Shown here one piece after another: positions 61,268 through 64,000 of a stretch of DNA of 64,000 nt (within the stretch, counting starts at the first letter, position 1; the number at the start of each line of letters is the position of its first letter). The notes under the pieces were generated by a model. That model saw nothing but the letters and a program-made list of their open reading frames with translations, was not told the origin of the DNA and searched no databases. Origin of the DNA: Streptomyces lichenis. GTDB lineage: Bacteria > Actinomycetota > Actinomycetes > Streptomycetales > Streptomycetaceae. The translations under genes and the position numbers were made by a program. The stretch lies in the NCBI RefSeq assembly GCF_023218175.1, contig NZ_JALPTH010000019.1, positions 62,001 to 126,000 of the forward strand, read 5' to 3'.

Positions 61268-61495
61268 GTGCTGATGGCGCACCCCGCCGTACTGGACAAC
61301 CTGGTCGAGGAGTACGCCACGCTGGTGGCCCTGCACGCCGAGGAGGGCGGGCCGGAGGTCCGGGCGCGGATGGACGAGCTGGCCCGCACCCTGTGCACCG
61401 CCACCGGCACCGCCGACATCGACACCGCCCTGGTGGCGGCCCGCCACCGGCTCCCGGGCGCCCGCCCCGAGGACGACTCGCTGTTGGCGGCCTGA
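61268..61495 (+). CDS. DUF5133 protein
   Basis: A 75-residue protein starting at GTG 61268 with GGAAGGAG nine bases before. The sequence MLMAHPAVLDNLVEEYATLVAL and the end TLCTATGTADIDTALVAARHRLPG is the DUF5133 pattern of streptomycetes, two helices and a short tail. The function is unknown; such genes are often found beside regulators and biosynthetic clusters. Confidence 0.85.
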   Translation: MLMAHPAVLDNLVEEYATLVALHAEEGGPEVRARMDELARTLCTATGTADIDTALVAARHRLPGARPEDDSLLAA

Positions 61496-61569
61496 AGCAT
61501 CGTCTTCACGGCCGCACCCGTTGATCATCCGGCCAGGCTGCCGGCACCGGCCGGGGCCGCCGCCCGCCC

Positions 61570-64000
61570 TCACCGCACCCGGCCCGCCGGGCCGTTGAGG
61601 GCGGAGGCCAGCTGGGCGCGGGAGCGGACGTCCAGCTTCTGGTAGATCCGGGTCAGCCGGGCCTCGACGGTCTTCACGCTGACATACAGCCGGGCCGCCG
61701 CCTCCTGGTTGCTGGCGCCCGCGCCCACCAGCCGGGCCAGCCGCAGTTCCGCGTCGGTGAGGGCGGCCAGCGCACCGCCGGAGGCGGGCTCCAGGGCGGG
61801 GCCGTCGGCCGGGGCCGGGCGGTCCGCGGTGAGCCCCAGCCAGGGCGCGGCTCCGGCCCGTTCGAAGACCGCGGCCGCCGCCTGGAGGGCGGAGGCCGCG
61901 GCGGACCTGCGGCGCCGGCGGCGTTCCACCCGGGCCAGCGCCACCAGGCAGCGCCCCTGCTCCAGGGCCAGCCCGTGCCCGGCGAACCGCTCGGCGGTCT
62001 CCACCAGCAGCTCCACCGCCTCGTCCGGCCGCCCGCCCGCCGCCAGGCAGAGCGCGTACACCCGGTCGCAGCCCAGCAGCACCGTGGCCCGGCCCAGCCG
62101 CTCGGCCACCGGGCCCACATCGGCCAGCAGCGCCCGGGCCTCGTCCGGCGCGTCCGCCGCGAGCAGCGCCTCGGCCAGCTCCTCCGGCCAGCGCAGCATC
62201 GCCGGGTCCACGGTGGACCGCACCCAGGCGTCGTCCCGCACCCGGCGCAGGGTCTCCAGCGCGGCGGCCACCTCGCCGGTGAGCAGCTGCACCCGGCCCA
62301 GGGCGTACAGGGCGCGGGACAGGAAGACCTGGTCGCCCTCCTCCTCGGAGGCCCGCACACTGCGCCGGGCGTAGCCGGCCGCCCGGGCGAAGGAGCCGCC
62401 CGCGGTCTCGGCCACCGCCAGCGCGTACCAGGCCGGGCCGGGGGAGAGGCCGGCCTCCAGGGTCAGCGCCAGGCACCGCCCGGCGTGCGCCAGCGCGGCG
62501 GCGCACTGGCCGAGCCGGGCCTCCACCTCGACCAGGGTGCGCAGCAGGTCGATGGCGTCCTCGGTCGACCCGCGCCGCTCGACCAGCGGGAGCAGCGCGT
62601 ACGACTGGTCGCGGGCCTCACCGAGCCGGTCGTCGAAGAGGGCGTGCCGGATGGTGAGCAGCTGGGCGGCGTTGCGCACCCCGAGCGGCCGGTCGGCCAT
62701 CTCCAGCGCCCGGGCCTGGGCGAGGGTGTCCTCGGCGCCGGGTGAGCCCAGGATCCGGTCCATCCGGGCCTGGTGGGTGAGTGCCTGGGCGGCGGTGTGC
62801 CGGTCGCCGACCGAGGCGGCCAGCACGGCCGACTCCACCGCGGCGGAGCGGGAGCGCACCGGGTCGGCGTCGGCCAGCACGTACTTGACCGCCAGCCGCA
62901 GCAGCACCGCCGCCCGCAGCCCCGGCTCGTCCTCCGAGTCCTCCATGGCGTGGACGTACATCTCGTCCAGGTCGGTCAGCCCCTGGCCCGCGGTGTCCAG
63001 CACGGCGAGCCGGGCGCGGACCCGGTCGGCGGGGGCCGCGTCCCGGGCGAGCAGGTCGGCGGCGGCGCGCAGCGCCAGGTCGGCGCGGGCCGCGCGGGCC
63101 GCCTCCTCGGCCGCCTCGACCAGCCGGCCGATGCGCCGCCCCGGCCGTGCGGCCGGGGTGGACTCGGCGGCCAGCAGGGCGAGTTCCGCGGCGAGCGCGC
63201 CCTGCCCGCGGCCCCGGGCCCGGTCGGCGGCACCGGCCACCTCGGCGGCCAGCTCCTCGTCGGGGGCGTCGGCGGCCAGCGCCCGGTGGCGGACCTCCTC
63301 CACCGGGTCGTCCGCGATCCGGGCCAGCGCGGCGTGCCCGGCGCTCCGCTCGGTCCAGCAGGTGTCCCGTACCAGGGTGGAGGGGAGCAGCCCGGCGGTG
63401 AAGGCGACCGTGCCGTCCTCGGCGAGCGCCACCAGTCCGGCCCGTTCGGCCGCCGCCAGTTCGGCCTCGGCGGCGGGGCGGCCGGCCCGGCGCAGCAGCG
63501 CGGCGGTGGGGCGCAGCGCGAGGGCGGCCAGCAGCAGGGTGGCCCGGACCTCCGGGGAGGCGGGGGCGAGCATCCGGCGGGCGGCGTCCCGGGCCCGTCC
63601 GGAGAGCGGCAACGCCTCGGCGTGGTGGACCGGTCCGGGGGCGTCCGCCAGCGAGCGGCCGACGGCCAGGGCGAGCCGCGGGTTGCCGCCGCTGGTGCGG
63701 TGGATACGGCCGGCCAGCCGGGCCGGCAGCCCGTGCCGTACCAGCAGCTCGGCCAGTTCGTCGGCGTGCAGCGGCCCCACCAGCAGGACATCGGCCTCGG
63801 CGGCCACCCAGAGCGGCAGCGGGGCGGTGGTGTCCTCCCGCTGGGGCGCCGGGGTCTCCACGGCGAGGACCCGCAGGGTGTCCGGGGCCAGGTGCAGGGC
63901 GAACCGCAGCAGGTCGGCGCTTTCGGCGTCCACCCGCTGGGTGTCGTCCACCACCAGCAGTACTGGGGTCCGCTCGGCGAGCGCCCGCAGCACCCCGGCG
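61570..64000 (-). CDS. Large LuxR-family ATP-dependent regulator, C-terminal part (runs off the window)
   Basis: At least 810 residues of a LAL-type regulator; its start and Walker A lie beyond base 64,000. The visible part opens with the AAA Walker B (TPVLLVVDDTQRVDAESADLL), goes through a long alanine-rich helical region with TPR-like repeats, and ends with a LuxR helix-turn-helix: LTDAELRLARLVGAGASNQE, AARLYVSVKTVEARLTRIYQ, KLDVRSRAQL. Regulators of this size often control secondary metabolism in Streptomyces. It lies 1.6 kb from the start of the megasynthase, so control of that gene is possible but not shown. Confidence 0.9.
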   Translation of the reverse strand, partial: AGVLRALAERTPVLLVVDDTQRVDAESADLLRFALHLAPDTLRVLAVETPAPQREDTTAPLPLWVAAEADVLLVGPLHADELAELLVRHGLPARLAGRIHRTSGGNPRLALAVGRSLADAPGPVHHAEALPLSGRARDAARRMLAPASPEVRATLLLAALALRPTAALLRRAGRPAAEAELAAAERAGLVALAEDGTVAFTAGLLPSTLVRDTCWTERSAGHAALARIADDPVEEVRHRALAADAPDEELAAEVAGAADRARGRGQGALAAELALLAAESTPAARPGRRIGRLVEAAEEAARAARADLALRAAADLLARDAAPADRVRARLAVLDTAGQGLTDLDEMYVHAMEDSEDEPGLRAAVLLRLAVKYVLADADPVRSRSAAVESAVLAASVGDRHTAAQALTHQARMDRILGSPGAEDTLAQARALEMADRPLGVRNAAQLLTIRHALFDDRLGEARDQSYALLPLVERRGSTEDAIDLLRTLVEVEARLGQCAAALAHAGRCLALTLEAGLSPGPAWYALAVAETAGGSFARAAGYARRSVRASEEEGDQVFLSRALYALGRVQLLTGEVAAALETLRRVRDDAWVRSTVDPAMLRWPEELAEALLAADAPDEARALLADVGPVAERLGRATVLLGCDRVYALCLAAGGRPDEAVELLVETAERFAGHGLALEQGRCLVALARVERRRRRRSAAASALQAAAAVFERAGAAPWLGLTADRPAPADGPALEPASGGALAALTDAELRLARLVGAGASNQEAAARLYVSVKTVEARLTRIYQKLDVRSRAQLASALNGPAGRVR

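Overview
The window is about 64 kb of very GC-rich actinobacterial chromosome. Third codon positions are almost all G or C, ATG and GTG starts are mixed, and many start/stop overlaps are of the ATGA/GTGA type. The gene content points to a Streptomyces or close relative: SpoIIE-type phosphatase with a STAS partner, DUF5133, DUF3224 with a WYL regulator, a very large LuxR/AAA regulator, FabH-like and ROK genes, and a giant PKS/NRPS. No phage, IS element or CRISPR array is visible.

Layout. 1-16.5 kb holds mostly housekeeping and stress genes: a partial LysR regulator, the threonine-degradation pair kbl/tdh, a YGSN-fold protein, an XRE/MmyB regulator, pterin carbinolamine dehydratase, a methyltransferase, a GvpU-like protein, a SpoIIE phosphatase/STAS pair, an aldo/keto reductase, a long-chain acyl-CoA ligase, a thioredoxin-fold 2Fe-2S ferredoxin, a secreted protein, DUF3224 with a divergent WYL regulator that share a 16-bp-arm palindrome, barstar, and a membrane protein ending in a two-helix channel-like module. 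16.5-18.6 kb holds fdhD and a stand-alone FabH-like ketosynthase.

18.8-36.2 kb is one functional region of 15 genes on the + strand. It has a ROK regulator, a repeat-rich leader, a ribose/inositol-type ABC importer, a Gfo/Idh/MocA oxidoreductase and a TIM-barrel isomerase. A tightly overlapping ebo cluster follows: an inositol-phosphate-synthase-like cyclase, a UbiA prenyltransferase (EboC), a second TIM-barrel isomerase, EboA, a TatD-like EboB, EboE, a phosphodiesterase-like EboF and a Tat-exported isomerase. The usual sugar-phosphate cyclase EboD (dehydroquinate-synthase fold) is absent and a different cyclase, of the inositol-phosphate-synthase type, sits at the head of the operon. I infer that the cluster makes and exports a prenylated cyclitol-like molecule. 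The EboC gene is interrupted, in frame, by about 680 bp of tandem repeats that appear to have grown from its own coding sequence.

36.2-48 kb holds a MerR regulator with a classic 19-bp-spacer promoter driving a double alpha/beta-hydrolase whose first domain has lost its nucleophile, tRNA-Leu(GAG), a small secreted protein, a relic of an ABC-transporter ATPase, a GH65 phosphorylase with its HAD phosphoglucomutase, and a DUF2264-lutA-lutB-lutC run preceded by a promoter with two matching operators.

48.1-60 kb is a single 3,941-residue megasynthase: FAAL-ACP-KS-AT-KR-ACP-C-A-PCP-C and a C-terminal Rossmann domain that resembles cyanobacterial acyl-ACP reductase, including its active-site cysteine. 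It has no thioesterase. I infer a 3-hydroxy-lipo-amino acid released by reduction. A homocysteine S-methyltransferase, a DUF5133 protein and the C-terminal part of a LuxR/AAA regulator close the window.
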